DNA of 64,000 nt. It comes from Sedimenticola thiotaurini (lineage in GTDB: Bacteria; Pseudomonadota; Gammaproteobacteria; Chromatiales; Chromatiaceae). Positions 18,843 through 27,257 of this stretch are shown one piece after another. The stretch is from positions 3,038,001 through 3,102,000 of the forward strand of contig NZ_CP011412.1 of assembly GCF_001007875.1 (NCBI RefSeq), written 5' to 3'. The position numbers and the translations under genes were made by a program. Below the pieces are notes generated by a model. That model was not told the DNA's origin, did not search any database, and saw nothing but the letters and a program-made list of their open reading frames with translations. Position 1 is the stretch's first letter, and every line of letters starts with the position of its first letter.

Positions 18843-19879
18843 AACAGACTGCCGTGGTGATCTGTCCGGGGCGCGGCAGTTACAATAGCCAGGAGCTGGG
18901 TTACCTGGCTCGCCATCACGCCGACCAACAGGCTCTCCTTGCCCCCATTGATGCCTATCGGCAACAGCAGGGACAAGCGGCGGTGACCGAGCTGGATCGC
19001 CTGCCCCGCTATGCGCCGGACCGGCATGCAGCGGGGGAGAACGCATCGGCGCTGATCTATGCCTGCGCCCTGGCCGACTTTGCTGCGATTGATCGGGAGC
19101 GCTACGAGATTGTCGCGGTCACCGGTAACTCCATGGGTTGGTACCTGGCCATGGCGGCGGCCGGCGCACTGGAGGCGAGGGCGGCCATCACCCTGGTCAA
19201 CACCATGGGCTCCATGATGCAGGATGGGCTGATCGGTGGGCAGCTGGTCTACCCGGTGGTGGATGAGCAGTGGCGGGCCGATCCGGCCCGGCAGGCGCTG
19301 CTTGATGAACAGCTGGAGCGGGTCAATCAGCGCCCGGATTGTCAGGCCTATCTCTCCATTCAGCTGGGCGGGTTACGGGTGATCGGTGCCAACGCTCCCG
19401 CACTGGCGGCGCTGATGGCCTCCCTGCCGCCCAGCGGGGAACGCTATCCCCTGCAACTGGCCCGGCATGCAGCGTTCCATACCCCCTTGTTGACGCCGGT
19501 GTCCCGGCGGGCCCGAAGCCAGCTGCCGGCCAGCCTGTTCAAGCGGCCCGGGCTGCCCCTGATCGATGGCCGCGGGCATATCTGGCAGCCCCTGGCAACC
19601 GATCTAAAGGCGCTGTGGGATTACACCCTGGGTAAGCAGGTGGTGGAGCCGTTCAATTTCTCCGCTGCCATCGAAGTGGCCATCAAGGAGTTCGCTCCGG
19701 ACCGGCTGATTCTGCTGGGGCCGGGAAGTAATCTTGGGGCTCCCATTGGCCAGGAGCTGATCAGGCAGCGCTGGCTGGGCATGAGCGACAAGACCGACTT
19801 CAAGCAGCGGCAGGCGGATGATCCCTTCCTGCTGGCCATGGGCCTGGATGAGCAGCGTCAGCAGGTGGTCCCGGGGTGA
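18839..19879 (+). CDS. FabD-like acyl-CoA:ACP acyltransferase (divergent)
   Basis: A 346-residue protein aligning end to end with malonyl-CoA:ACP transacylase: CPGRGS at the N-terminus, GNSMGWYLAM with nucleophile Ser98, catalytic His214 in AAFHTPLL, and PFNFSAAIEVA...LLGPGS near the C-terminus. Three conserved positions differ. The oxyanion Gln of PGQG is Arg12. The His before the Ser is Asn97. The Arg that binds the malonyl carboxylate (E. coli R117) is Met123. Malonyl specificity is therefore doubtful, and an uncharged acyl group is more likely (inference). It is translationally coupled to the E1 gene, pointing to a joint pathway for branched acyl chains. Confidence 0.8.
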   Translation: MKQTAVVICPGRGSYNSQELGYLARHHADQQALLAPIDAYRQQQGQAAVTELDRLPRYAPDRHAAGENASALIYACALADFAAIDRERYEIVAVTGNSMGWYLAMAAAGALEARAAITLVNTMGSMMQDGLIGGQLVYPVVDEQWRADPARQALLDEQLERVNQRPDCQAYLSIQLGGLRVIGANAPALAALMASLPPSGERYPLQLARHAAFHTPLLTPVSRRARSQLPASLFKRPGLPLIDGRGHIWQPLATDLKALWDYTLGKQVVEPFNFSAAIEVAIKEFAPDRLILLGPGSNLGAPIGQELIRQRWLGMSDKTDFKQRQADDPFLLAMGLDEQRQQVVPG

Positions 19880-20319
19880 AAGGTTTGAGAAACGCAAAGG
19901 GTTTCGCCCGGCCTGGCGGCCTTCGGCGAGGTACTTTTGTGGCCAAAACTGCCCAAAGCCTTTCCCGGATCAGCCTGCCCTGCGGGTACTCTGCGCTTCT
20001 CGGTCCGAGCGGCGCGTGAAAAAACTCGCCGCGTTGCGGCTCAGACCATTTCATGCTTGATTCCGCTCAGCCCTGCGATGCTCGACAGGCTGAACGGGGA
20101 GGTGCACTGATATACAGCCTGCTAATCGGCTTGTTGATCAGAAAACAGCCCCCCGGGGTTCAGGTTCCGCAAGGTAATCCGACTTCCACGCCACCGAGTA
20201 TCGCAGCCAGGGACGGAAAATGGCGTGCATCTGTCTGAGCGCAGCGAGTTATGCGCGCCCCGTCGCTGGTGAGAAACGCAGGGAACCCCGCAGGGGTGGT
20301 GTGGTGGAGCAGGGGTTTT

Positions 20320-20345
20320 GGTTACTTTTACCCGTAAAAGTAACC
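20320..20345. repeat. Palindrome B of repeat copy 1
   Basis: Perfect hairpin, arms GGTTACTTTTAC and GTAAAAGTAACC with a 2-base centre. The same element recurs at 20848-20873 and 21376-21401, and in degenerate form (three extra bases) at 21810-21836. Confidence 0.85.
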
Positions 20346-20981
20346 CGGCCCAGCGGGCCGGAACCGCTATTTAACAAAGACTTTTGGCAGCTAATAGTTA
20401 AGCAATGCTTGACCTGCCAAAGGCATTTCGCCGGCCTGGCGGCCTTCGGCTAGGTACTTTTGTGGCCAAAAGTATCCAAAAGCCTTTCCCCGGTCAGCCT
20501 GCCCTTCGGGTACTCTGCGCTTCTCGGCCCGAGCGGCGCGTGAAAAAATTCGCCGCGTTGCGGCTCAGACAATTCCACGCTTGTTTCCGCTCAGTCCTGC
20601 GATGCTCGACAGGCTGAACGGGGAGGGTGCACTGTCTCGTCCAGCCTGCAAATCGGCTTGTTCATCAGAAAACAGGCACACCGGGGTTTGGGCTCCGCAG
20701 GATGATCCGACTTCCACGCCACCGAGTATCGCAGCCAGCGACGGAAACAGGCGCGCATTTGTTTGAGCGCAGCGAGTTATGCGCGCCCCGTCGCGGGCGA
20801 GAAACGTAGGGGACCCCGCCGGGGTGGGGTGGTGGAGCGAGGGTTTTGGTTACTTTTACCCGTAAAAGTAACCCGGCCCTATGGGCCGGAACCCCTTTTT
20901 AACAAAGACTCATGGCAGCTAATGGTGAAGAAATAGTTGACCTGCGAAAGGCGTTTCGCCCGGCCTGACGGCCTTCGGCGA

Positions 20982-21005
20982 GGTACTTTTGTGGCCAAAA
21001 GTACC
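20982..21005. repeat. Palindrome A of repeat copy 3
   Basis: Perfect 24-base palindromic hairpin with arms GGTACTTTTG and CAAAAGTACC. Copy 2 has a version at 20455-20474. In copies 1 and 4 the right arm is changed to CAAAACTGCCC, which destroys the palindrome. Confidence 0.8.
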
Positions 21006-21863
21006 CAAAAGCCTTTCCCGGGTCAGCCTGCCCTGCGGGTACTCTGCGCTTCTCGGTCCGAGCGGCGCGTGAAAAAACTCGCCGCTGCGCGGCTCAGACA
21101 ATTTCACGCTTGATTCCGCTCAGCCCTGCGATGCTCGACAGGCTGAACGGGGAGGGTGCACTGTCATACAGCCTGCCAATCCGCTGGTTCTGCGTATAAA
21201 AACTTCTATTGAAGTTTGGGCTTCGTAGGATAGCCCGACTTCCGCGCCACCGAGTATCGCAGCCAGCGACGGAAACAGGCGCGCATTTGTTTGAGCGCAG
21301 CGAGTTATGCGCGCCCCGTCGCGGGCGAGAAACGTAGGGGACCCCGCCGGGGTGGCGTGGTGGAGCGGAGGTTTTGGTTACTTTTACCCGTAAAAGTAAC
21401 CCGGCCCAGCGGGCCGGAACCGCTATTTAACAAAGACTTTTGGCAGCTAATAGTTAAGCAATGCTTGACCTGCCAAAGGCATTTCGCCGGCCTGGCGGCC
21501 TTCGGCGAGGTACTTTTGTGGCCAAAACTGCCCAAAGCCTTTCCCCGGCCAGCCTGCCCTGCGATGCTCGACAGGCTGAACGGGGAGGGTGCACTGTCTC
21601 GTCCAGCCTGCAAATCGGCTTGTTCATCAGAAAACAGGCACACCGGGGTTTGGGCTCCGCAGGATGATCCGACTTCCACGCCACCGAGTATCGCAGCCAG
21701 GGACGGAAACAGGCGCGCATCTGTCTGAGCGCAGCGAGTTATGCGCGCCCCGTCGCGGGCGAGAAACCCAGGGAACCCCGCAGGGGTGGCGTGGTGGAGC
21801 GAGGGTTTTGGTTACTTTTACCCGTAATAAGTAACCCGGCCCAGGGGGACGGGTCCCGGTTTT

Positions 21864-21894
21864 AAAATAAAGAGGCAGGCCCAAGGCCTGCCTC
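21864..21894 (-). terminator. Terminator downstream of the DsrE gene
   Basis: A perfect 10-bp stem (21872-21881 with 21885-21894, GAGGCAGGCC/GGCCTGCCTC) with a CAA loop. Read on the minus strand it is followed by TTTATTTTAAAA. It ends the sigma/anti-sigma/DsrE transcript next to the repeat array. Confidence 0.8.
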
Positions 21895-21917
21895 CCGATC
21901 CAGTCAGAACAAGATGC

Positions 21918-22355
21918 TCAGGGCCTCACGTAGGTGTAGCCCTGCTCATGCAGCTCCACCAGGCGCAGCACACCCGCTTCCACCATGGTAACGCCTTCCA
22001 GCAGTTCGGGCTTCTTGCCGGTCTTGCGCTCGATACCCCGAATGGTGTTCCCGCAGGCGCTGAACTTGATATCCTGCATGGCCAGGCTGGTAACCCGTTT
22101 GCCCTGGCTGGAGTTGCTGGTGAGCAGGCTCAATCCGGGGCCGTAGGCGACCACTTCAATCTCCACGTTGTCCTGTCCCAGGGCCTTTTGCAGGTTGACC
22201 GCGTTATTCAGGGCGGTCTTCTGGGTCTGGGGATCATCGGTACTGACCTGGATCACCACCTTGTGCGGGGAGTCCTCCGCCGCCAGCAGGATCTGGGCAC
22301 TAAACAGGCCGAAACAGAGTAACAATGCCATCAGGCTGTGGTTTATGGTTTTCAT
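21918..22355 (-). CDS. Secreted DsrE-family protein
   Basis: A 145-residue protein with a Sec signal peptide (about 1-26: hydrophobic LMALLLCFGLFSAQILLA, then a cleavage-like AAE). It has a single DsrE-type domain: HKVVIQVSTDD at the start, a conserved Cys101 in FSACGNT, and a hydrophobic VTMVEAGVLRLVELHEQGYTY end. DsrE-fold proteins bind or transfer sulfane sulfur, often on a conserved cysteine, usually in the cytoplasm; this one should be periplasmic. It is clearly paralogous to the C-terminal domain of the adjacent anti-sigma protein (STDD, ACGxT, GxxYV positions match). It is the last gene of the sigma operon, 85 bases after the anti-sigma gene. Confidence 0.85.
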   Translation of the reverse strand: MKTINHSLMALLLCFGLFSAQILLAAEDSPHKVVIQVSTDDPQTQKTALNNAVNLQKALGQDNVEIEVVAYGPGLSLLTSNSSQGKRVTSLAMQDIKFSACGNTIRGIERKTGKKPELLEGVTMVEAGVLRLVELHEQGYTYVRP

Positions 22356-22440
22356 CTTTCATCCTCTCTCTTGGTTTAAATCTGCAGGGTTCGGCTCTAT
22401 TTGGGCGGCCGTTGACTGCAGTGAATGATCTGATGCTAAG

Positions 22441-23160
22441 TCAGACCTTGATATAGGCCCAGCCGGTCTGCTGGCGCCGGGTAACATAGGTGACACCGGA
22501 GCGGATAATCACCGCGTCGGGCAGTATGCGGATCTGCTCGCCGGTCTCTTTGGTCAGGCGCTCCAGGGTGCTGCCACAGGCGGCAAACACCAGGTTCGGG
22601 TAAGTCTCGCTCAACTGGTGGATACGCTCTGGAAAGGGTGAGCGATTCTGCTGCATCAGACGCAGTCCCTCATTGTTGGCTACCACATCCAGGCGCAGCG
22701 GTTTGCCGCTGGCCCGGTGTTCCTGCAGCACCAGCTCCACCTGATCCAGCAGCAGGGCAGCGTCATGCCGGTCATCGGTGCTGATGTGGAATACCACCCG
22801 GGTCTGCGCTTCTGAGGTCTGCTCCAGAGCAGCCAGCGGAGCAGTGGGTGATGGGTTGGCGGTGGTCATCCGGTCAGTCAGGGTGTGGATGGCAAACAGG
22901 GAGAGCGCCCCCAGGGCGGCGGCCGTCAAGTAGCGGGCCAGGCCCTTGCCACGCCAGGCGCGGGGGTGTGGCGTGGTCTGTTTCGGGGTGAGCGGATAGG
23001 CGGCCCGGGTCAGTTCTTTGGTGTACGCCAGTTCCACCAGGCGATCCCGTAGCTGCGTCGAACCGGTGGCTGCCTGTAGAATCTCCAGGCGATCCTGTTG
23101 GGTCAGTTGCCGATCCACAAAGGCATTCAGCTGCTCGTCGCTGTATTGCGCTGCTCTCAT
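22441..23160 (-). CDS. Membrane anti-sigma factor fused to a periplasmic DsrE-like domain
   Basis: A 239-residue protein in three parts. Residues 1-65 are a small helical anti-sigma-type domain (YSDEQLNAFVDRQLTQQDRL) without the HxxxCxxC zinc motif. Residues about 76-94 form one membrane helix (RYLTAAALGALSLFAIHTL). Residues about 118-239 form a DsrE-like domain (VVFHISTDD, Cys195 in FAACGST, GWAYIKV). The start at 23160 overlaps the sigma-factor stop in an ATGA and has GGAG upstream. This is the order expected for a cognate sigma/anti-sigma pair. The fusion suggests that the DsrE domain senses a periplasmic sulfur or redox signal (inference). I know of no named family with this architecture. 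Confidence 0.78.
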   Translation of the reverse strand: MRAAQYSDEQLNAFVDRQLTQQDRLEILQAATGSTQLRDRLVELAYTKELTRAAYPLTPKQTTPHPRAWRGKGLARYLTAAALGALSLFAIHTLTDRMTTANPSPTAPLAALEQTSEAQTRVVFHISTDDRHDAALLLDQVELVLQEHRASGKPLRLDVVANNEGLRLMQQNRSPFPERIHQLSETYPNLVFAACGSTLERLTKETGEQIRILPDAVIIRSGVTYVTRRQQTGWAYIKV

Positions 23161-23702
23161 TTTACACACTCCATAAAAGGGCGCTTGCCGCTGCTGTGTG
23201 TCGGGGCCGTTGCCAGCAGTTGCTTCAGCTTCTGCCGGGCCCGGCTCAACCGACTCATCACGGTGCCGACCGGAATACCCAGAATATCCGCCACCTCGCT
23301 GTAGCTGCAGGACTCCAGGTCCACCAGCATCAGCACCTCGCGCTGCTCCGGTGTCAGCCGGCCGATGGCCTGTCGCACCCGGTCCATGGTCTGTTGTTGG
23401 GCCAACTGTTCATCTGCACTGGCGAGCGAGGGGTCGATGCACTCCTGGAACTGATCAACCGGTTTCTGGCGGCGGCAGTGATCCCGGAAACAGTTGGCCA
23501 GGATAGAGAAGGTCCAGCGCTCCAGGGCCTGATCATCCTTGAGTGCCTCCAGCCGGGCGAGGGCGCGGACCAGTGCTTCCTGGGCCAGGTCATCGGCCAG
23601 GCTCTGTTCGCCGCACCAGGCCAGCGCCAGTCGCCGCAGGCGGGGGGTCAGTGCCGCTAAACGGCGTCGATTTTTATTTGCGGTACGCCATGCGCTGAAC
23701 AT
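23157..23702 (-). CDS. ECF-type RNA polymerase sigma factor
   Basis: A 181-residue sigma-70 family factor with regions 2 and 4 only. Region 2 spans about 25-90 (SLADDLAQEALVRALARLEAL, WTFSILANCFRDHCRR). Region 4 spans about 112-165 (LTPEQREVLMLVDLESCSYSEVADILG given here in part, then IPVGTVMSRLSRARQKLKQLL). It is co-encoded with the anti-sigma/DsrE fusion, overlapping by four bases. A GGAATAAA/CGTCTTA element lies just upstream and may be its own target promoter, giving autoregulation. Confidence 0.93.
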   Translation of the reverse strand: MFSAWRTANKNRRRLAALTPRLRRLALAWCGEQSLADDLAQEALVRALARLEALKDDQALERWTFSILANCFRDHCRRQKPVDQFQECIDPSLASADEQLAQQQTMDRVRQAIGRLTPEQREVLMLVDLESCSYSEVADILGIPVGTVMSRLSRARQKLKQLLATAPTHSSGKRPFMECVK

Positions 23703-23730
23703 GAAGCGGGCCCTTTGCTGTTATTGTGGG

Positions 23731-23759
23731 TAAGACGCACTGGGCGATGGATTTATTCC
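23731..23759 (-). promoter_or_regulatory. Candidate ECF-sigma autoregulated promoter
   Basis: On the minus strand, GGAATAAA is followed after 14 bases by CGTCTTA, about 28 bases before the sigma-factor ATG. The GGAA-type -35 and CGTC-type -10 with this spacing are the form recognised by many ECF sigma factors, which commonly control their own operon. No sigma70 hexamers of similar quality are visible in this gap. Confidence 0.5.
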
Positions 23760-23821
23760 ATGTTTTTTCCGGCCACAGATTTCTGCTGCCAGACCCGCTG
23801 GGGTGTTCACTCCGGAGTTGG

Positions 23822-25942
23822 CTACTCCCGGAAACGCTTGAATGAGCCGACCAGGCCATCGAACTGCTGGCTGCCCTCTCCCGCCGCCACTTCAGCGGGC
23901 GTCAACGCCTGTTCAAAGGCCGCAAAATCCTCGAGGGGTGCCTCGCAGTGGGCGCCGTGGCAGAGATAGGCGACACACGCCCCGCAGGGCTCTCTGAGGG
24001 CCAGGGCCTCCGGCAGATCACTGCTGGAGTCGGTGATGGCGAAGGTCATCCGGCGCGGCGCATAATGCTGGTTGGCCCGCTTCAGCCAGGGTTGCATGGC
24101 TCCGGTATCGCCGCGCAGGATGATCACTTCGGTCGGATTGATCAGTTCATCCAGTGCCTGCAACAGGGCGCAGTGGGCGTGGGGTATCTGCTTCAGTTGG
24201 TCCCAGGCGCATTGCAGGGTGCGTTCCGCCGCCCGCAGGTAGCGGGGTTCTCCCAGCAGGTGCCCGAGGCGGGTCAGCACCGAGGCGGCAACACCGTTGC
24301 CGGCGGGTAGTGAATCATCACCAAACGGCTTGGGGCGGTAGATCAGGCTTTCATGGTCATTGGAGGTAAAGAAGAAACCACCCTGTTCCCGGTCTTCAAA
24401 CCGCTCCAGCATGATCTCAGCCAGTTCGATGGCAAACGTCAGCAACTGGCTGTCCCAGCGGGCCTGCAGCAGTTCCAGCAGAGCATCGATCAGGTTGGCG
24501 TAATCATCCAGGTAGCCGTTCAGGTTGGCCTGGCCATCCTTGTAGGAGACCAGCAGGTGCTGATCGCGCCACAGTTGTTGCCGGATGAAGTCCACCGCCC
24601 GGCGGGCCGAGTGGACCAGTTCCGGCTCATCCAGCAGCCGGCCGGCCCGGGCCATGCCCTTGATCATCAGGGCGTTCCAGGTGGTGAGGATCTTCTCGTC
24701 CCGACCGGGCCGGACCCGTTTGGCGCGCTGCTGCAACAGTTTCTGCCGTGCCTGGGCCAGCAGTTGGCGCGCCTGTTCCGAACTGCTACCCAGTTCCCGG
24801 TTCAGGGTGGCGACGTCGCTGTAGGTATGCAGGTGCCAGCGGCCTTCAAAATTGGGTGCCTGGTCCAGTCCGTAATAGCGGCTGAAGTGGGCGTACTCAT
24901 CCTCGTCCAGCAGCTGCTCTATCTCCTGCTTGTCCCAGGCGTAGAAGCGGCCCTCCTGGCCTTCGCTGTCGGCGTCCAGGGATGAGTAGTAGCCCCCTTC
25001 GGGCGATTGCATCTCCTCCATTACCCAGCGGGCGGTGTTCAGCGCGGTCTCCCGGAACAGGGGCTTGCTGGTGGCCTGCCAGAGATCGGCATAGAGGGCC
25101 AGTAGTGGACCGTTGTCATAGAGCATCTTTTCGAAGTGGGGGATCATCCACTGGTTGTCCACCGAGTAGCGGCAGAAACCGCCGGCCAGCTGGTCGTTGA
25201 TGCCGCCCTGGGCCATCCGGGTCAGGCTGAAGTCCACCATGTAGAGGGAGCGGGGGTCGCTGCTGCCGGTGGCGGCCCAGTGTCTGAGCAGCTGTTCCAG
25301 GCTGCTGGGATGGGGGAACTTGGGCGCGCTGCCGAAGCCCCCGTCGGTTTCATCGAAGCCCGCCGCCAACTGTTGCCGGGCAGTCTCCAGGGGGGCGGAG
25401 TCGATCGCCACCGGCTGCTCACCGGACACCGGGTCGAGCTGGCTGATGGCGCGGATCAGGGCCTTGTTCTGGGTCAGGATGTCGGCCCGCTGCTGCTGAT
25501 AGGCGTTGGCGATGTTCTGCAGGATATCGCAGAAGGCGGGCAGGCCGTGGCGCGGCTCCCGGGGAAAATAGGTGCCGGCGAAGAAAGGTGTCTGGTCGTC
25601 CGGGGTCAGGAACACGGTGAGCGGCCAGCCGCCGGGGCGCTGAGCCAGCAGTTGGTGTGCCGACTGGTAGACCCGGTCCAGATCGGGGCGCTCCTCCCGG
25701 TCCACCTTGATATTGATGAACAGCCGGTTCATCAGTGCCGCGGTGGTTTCGTCTTCGAAGGATTCGTGGGCCATCACATGGCACCAGTGACAGGCAGAGT
25801 AGCCGATGGAGAGCAGGATTGGCTTGTCCTCCTGGCGGGCCTTCTCCAGCGCCTCCTCTCCCCAGGGATACCACGCCACCGGATTGTCGGCATGCTGTTG
25901 CAGGTAGGGGCTGGTGCAGTTGCTCAGGTGGTTGGTTGGCAT
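23822..25942 (-). CDS. Thioredoxin-domain protein of the YyaL/SSP411 (DUF255) family
   Basis: A 706-residue cytoplasmic-looking protein. Residues 1-170 form a thioredoxin-like domain starting [19 protein letters not shown], with a CHWC motif in [18 protein letters not shown] and [17 protein letters not shown]. The rest is an alpha/alpha toroid resembling six-hairpin glycosidases or N-acylglucosamine epimerases ([42 protein letters not shown]). The function of the family is not settled. It lies 120 bases upstream of the ECF sigma gene on the same strand, so a thiol-related link is possible but unproven. Confidence 0.9.
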   Translation of the reverse strand: MPTNHLSNCTSPYLQQHADNPVAWYPWGEEALEKARQEDKPILLSIGYSACHWCHVMAHESFEDETTAALMNRLFINIKVDREERPDLDRVYQSAHQLLAQRPGGWPLTVFLTPDDQTPFFAGTYFPREPRHGLPAFCDILQNIANAYQQQRADILTQNKALIRAISQLDPVSGEQPVAIDSAPLETARQQLAAGFDETDGGFGSAPKFPHPSSLEQLLRHWAATGSSDPRSLYMVDFSLTRMAQGGINDQLAGGFCRYSVDNQWMIPHFEKMLYDNGPLLALYADLWQATSKPLFRETALNTARWVMEEMQSPEGGYYSSLDADSEGQEGRFYAWDKQEIEQLLDEDEYAHFSRYYGLDQAPNFEGRWHLHTYSDVATLNRELGSSSEQARQLLAQARQKLLQQRAKRVRPGRDEKILTTWNALMIKGMARAGRLLDEPELVHSARRAVDFIRQQLWRDQHLLVSYKDGQANLNGYLDDYANLIDALLELLQARWDSQLLTFAIELAEIMLERFEDREQGGFFFTSNDHESLIYRPKPFGDDSLPAGNGVAASVLTRLGHLLGEPRYLRAAERTLQCAWDQLKQIPHAHCALLQALDELINPTEVIILRGDTGAMQPWLKRANQHYAPRRMTFAITDSSSDLPEALALREPCGACVAYLCHGAHCEAPLEDFAAFEQALTPAEVAAGEGSQQFDGLVGSFKRFRE

Positions 25943-26162
25943 GGAGTTTCCTGTGATTCGGTCAGCGTTGTCAGTCGTCAGCTTGAGTGGTCAGAGTCGG
26001 CCTGTGCAAGTGGGTAACCCCGATCCGGTCAGCCGGGGGGTGTATTCAGCCCCGGCCTTTCGAATCCTGACAGAAACTATAGACGTTTCAACGGGTAGTT
26101 CCCGGTGGAATTGCCGGGAAAACGGACCGGAAGTCGTGCCGGGTTTGCCCGCCCCGGTCGGT

Positions 26163-27245
26163 TCAGCCGGCATCCTGCCACTTGAGATTGAGCGGATTGT
26201 TCGGGTCGACCCCTTCCATAAACGGCAGATGACGCTCCCGATGGGTGACCTGGTAGACCAGACCCATCCAGTTGCCGACGATGCCTTCCGCGGTATCGTG
26301 CCAGGTGTTGTCCAGCTCCGCGCTGATCAGCTGTTCCGGAAACTCCGGCGGCTCCGTCCCCTCCTGCAACGCGCGCTGCAGGTAGAGCTGGTACTCATTG
26401 AATATGGCCTGCACCCGGGGCATGAAGTAGTTGTCCGGGAAGGGTGGGTAGGTGAGCCGTTTGCCGGCGGCAAACTGCATCACCTCGCGCTTGTACTCTT
26501 TAAGCAGGCTGATGGTTTCGTACTCCGGATGACCCTGGAAATAGACCATGCGGAAGCCGTCCTCACTGACCGCCAGGTGGACACCGGCCACTTCGCTCTC
26601 CACCAGAATGTGCAGACCGGCCTCCTCGAACTGCTGGCGCGATATCTCGTTGAAACGGGAGTGGGGCACATCGAAGCGGGTGTTCACATCGTTCACCAGG
26701 GGGTGAACCCGATCCACCACCCGGTGCGGATAGACACCCCAGCGCTTGAAGCCGAGCGGTTTGCGCGGTGTTGCGTGGCGCGCTTCCAGTACCGCATGGG
26801 TGGCCAGGCAGGAGCAGAGGGTCGAGGTGACGTTCTCATGGGCCCAGGCCACCACCCGTTTCAGCGGTTCCCAGAACGGTTCGTCGGCCAGCCGGGGACG
26901 GGTTGGTGTGGCGCCGGTGATGATCAGGGCGTCCAGGCCATCCTGCTGGATCTTCTCCAGCGGCTCGTAGTACTGGTCGATATGCCGGCGTGCCTTGTCG
27001 CCCCGGGGCAACTCGTCCAGAGTGAAGGGGTGGACATAGAACTGGGCGATCGGGTTGCTCTCACCGATCAGCTGGAAGAACTGGCGCTCGGTCGGCTCCA
27101 GTGCCCCGTCCGGCATCATGTTGAGCAGGCCGATATGCAGCTCACGGATATCCTGGTGCCGGGCCCGCTGCGGCTCCAGTACCGTCTGTCCGGCTTTTCG
27201 CAGACGCTCGAAAGTTGGCAGGTTATTGTGTGATACCAGTGGCAT
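26163..27245 (-). CDS. metA: Homoserine O-succinyltransferase (MetA family)
   Basis: This enzyme acylates homoserine at the start of methionine synthesis. It has 360 residues with the class I glutamine-amidotransferase-like fold of MetA: IGLLNMMPDGALEPTERQF near the N-terminus, GLDALIITGATPT, the nucleophile region TLCSCLATHAVLEA, WGVYPH, VAGVHLAVSEDGFRMVYFQGHPEYE with the catalytic His-Glu, and YPPFPDNYF. Acyl donor choice (succinyl or acetyl) is decided by a few residues in this family and is inferred here. A P-loop ATPase gene lies 12 bases upstream and looks co-transcribed. Confidence 0.9.
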   Translation of the reverse strand: MPLVSHNNLPTFERLRKAGQTVLEPQRARHQDIRELHIGLLNMMPDGALEPTERQFFQLIGESNPIAQFYVHPFTLDELPRGDKARRHIDQYYEPLEKIQQDGLDALIITGATPTRPRLADEPFWEPLKRVVAWAHENVTSTLCSCLATHAVLEARHATPRKPLGFKRWGVYPHRVVDRVHPLVNDVNTRFDVPHSRFNEISRQQFEEAGLHILVESEVAGVHLAVSEDGFRMVYFQGHPEYETISLLKEYKREVMQFAAGKRLTYPPFPDNYFMPRVQAIFNEYQLYLQRALQEGTEPPEFPEQLISAELDNTWHDTAEGIVGNWMGLVYQVTHRERHLPFMEGVDPNNPLNLKWQDAG

Positions 27246-27257
27246 GGCGGCTCCGGG

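Larger units (their letters stand above)
19896..21850. repeat. Non-coding tandem array, about 3.7 copies of a roughly 525-bp unit
   Basis: Four head-to-tail copies can be aligned from the recurring GCCTGGCGGCCTTCGGC landmark. Copy 1 is 19911-20433, copy 2 is 20434-20962, copy 3 is 20963-21489, and copy 4 is 21490 to about 21850, shortened by an internal deletion of about 100 bases. Spacings are 523, 529 and 527 bases. Each full unit holds two palindromes: TACTTTTGTGGCCAAAAGTA and GGTTACTTTTACCCGTAAAAGTAACC, the latter written here as arms GGTTACTTTTAC and GTAAAAGTAACC. Only short, inconsistent reading frames occur, so I see no gene in the 2 kb between the acyltransferase and DsrE genes. Confidence 0.9.

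Noticed and set aside
17256-19046. 596-codon minus-strand frame opposite the E1 gene.
   Set aside because: It has no recognisable domain and is antisense to a strongly conserved enzyme.
19818-21834. Many 60-145-codon frames inside the tandem repeat (for example products containing ERSELCAPRRG or LCASRSERRVKK).
   Set aside because: They recur in several frames and both strands with each repeat copy, lack ribosome sites and vary by frameshift between copies. They are by-products of the repeat, although such products are often annotated as hypothetical proteins.
19896-21850. CRISPR array.
   Set aside because: The unit is about 525 bp and almost wholly repeated; there are no 25-40 bp repeats with unique spacers and no cas genes.
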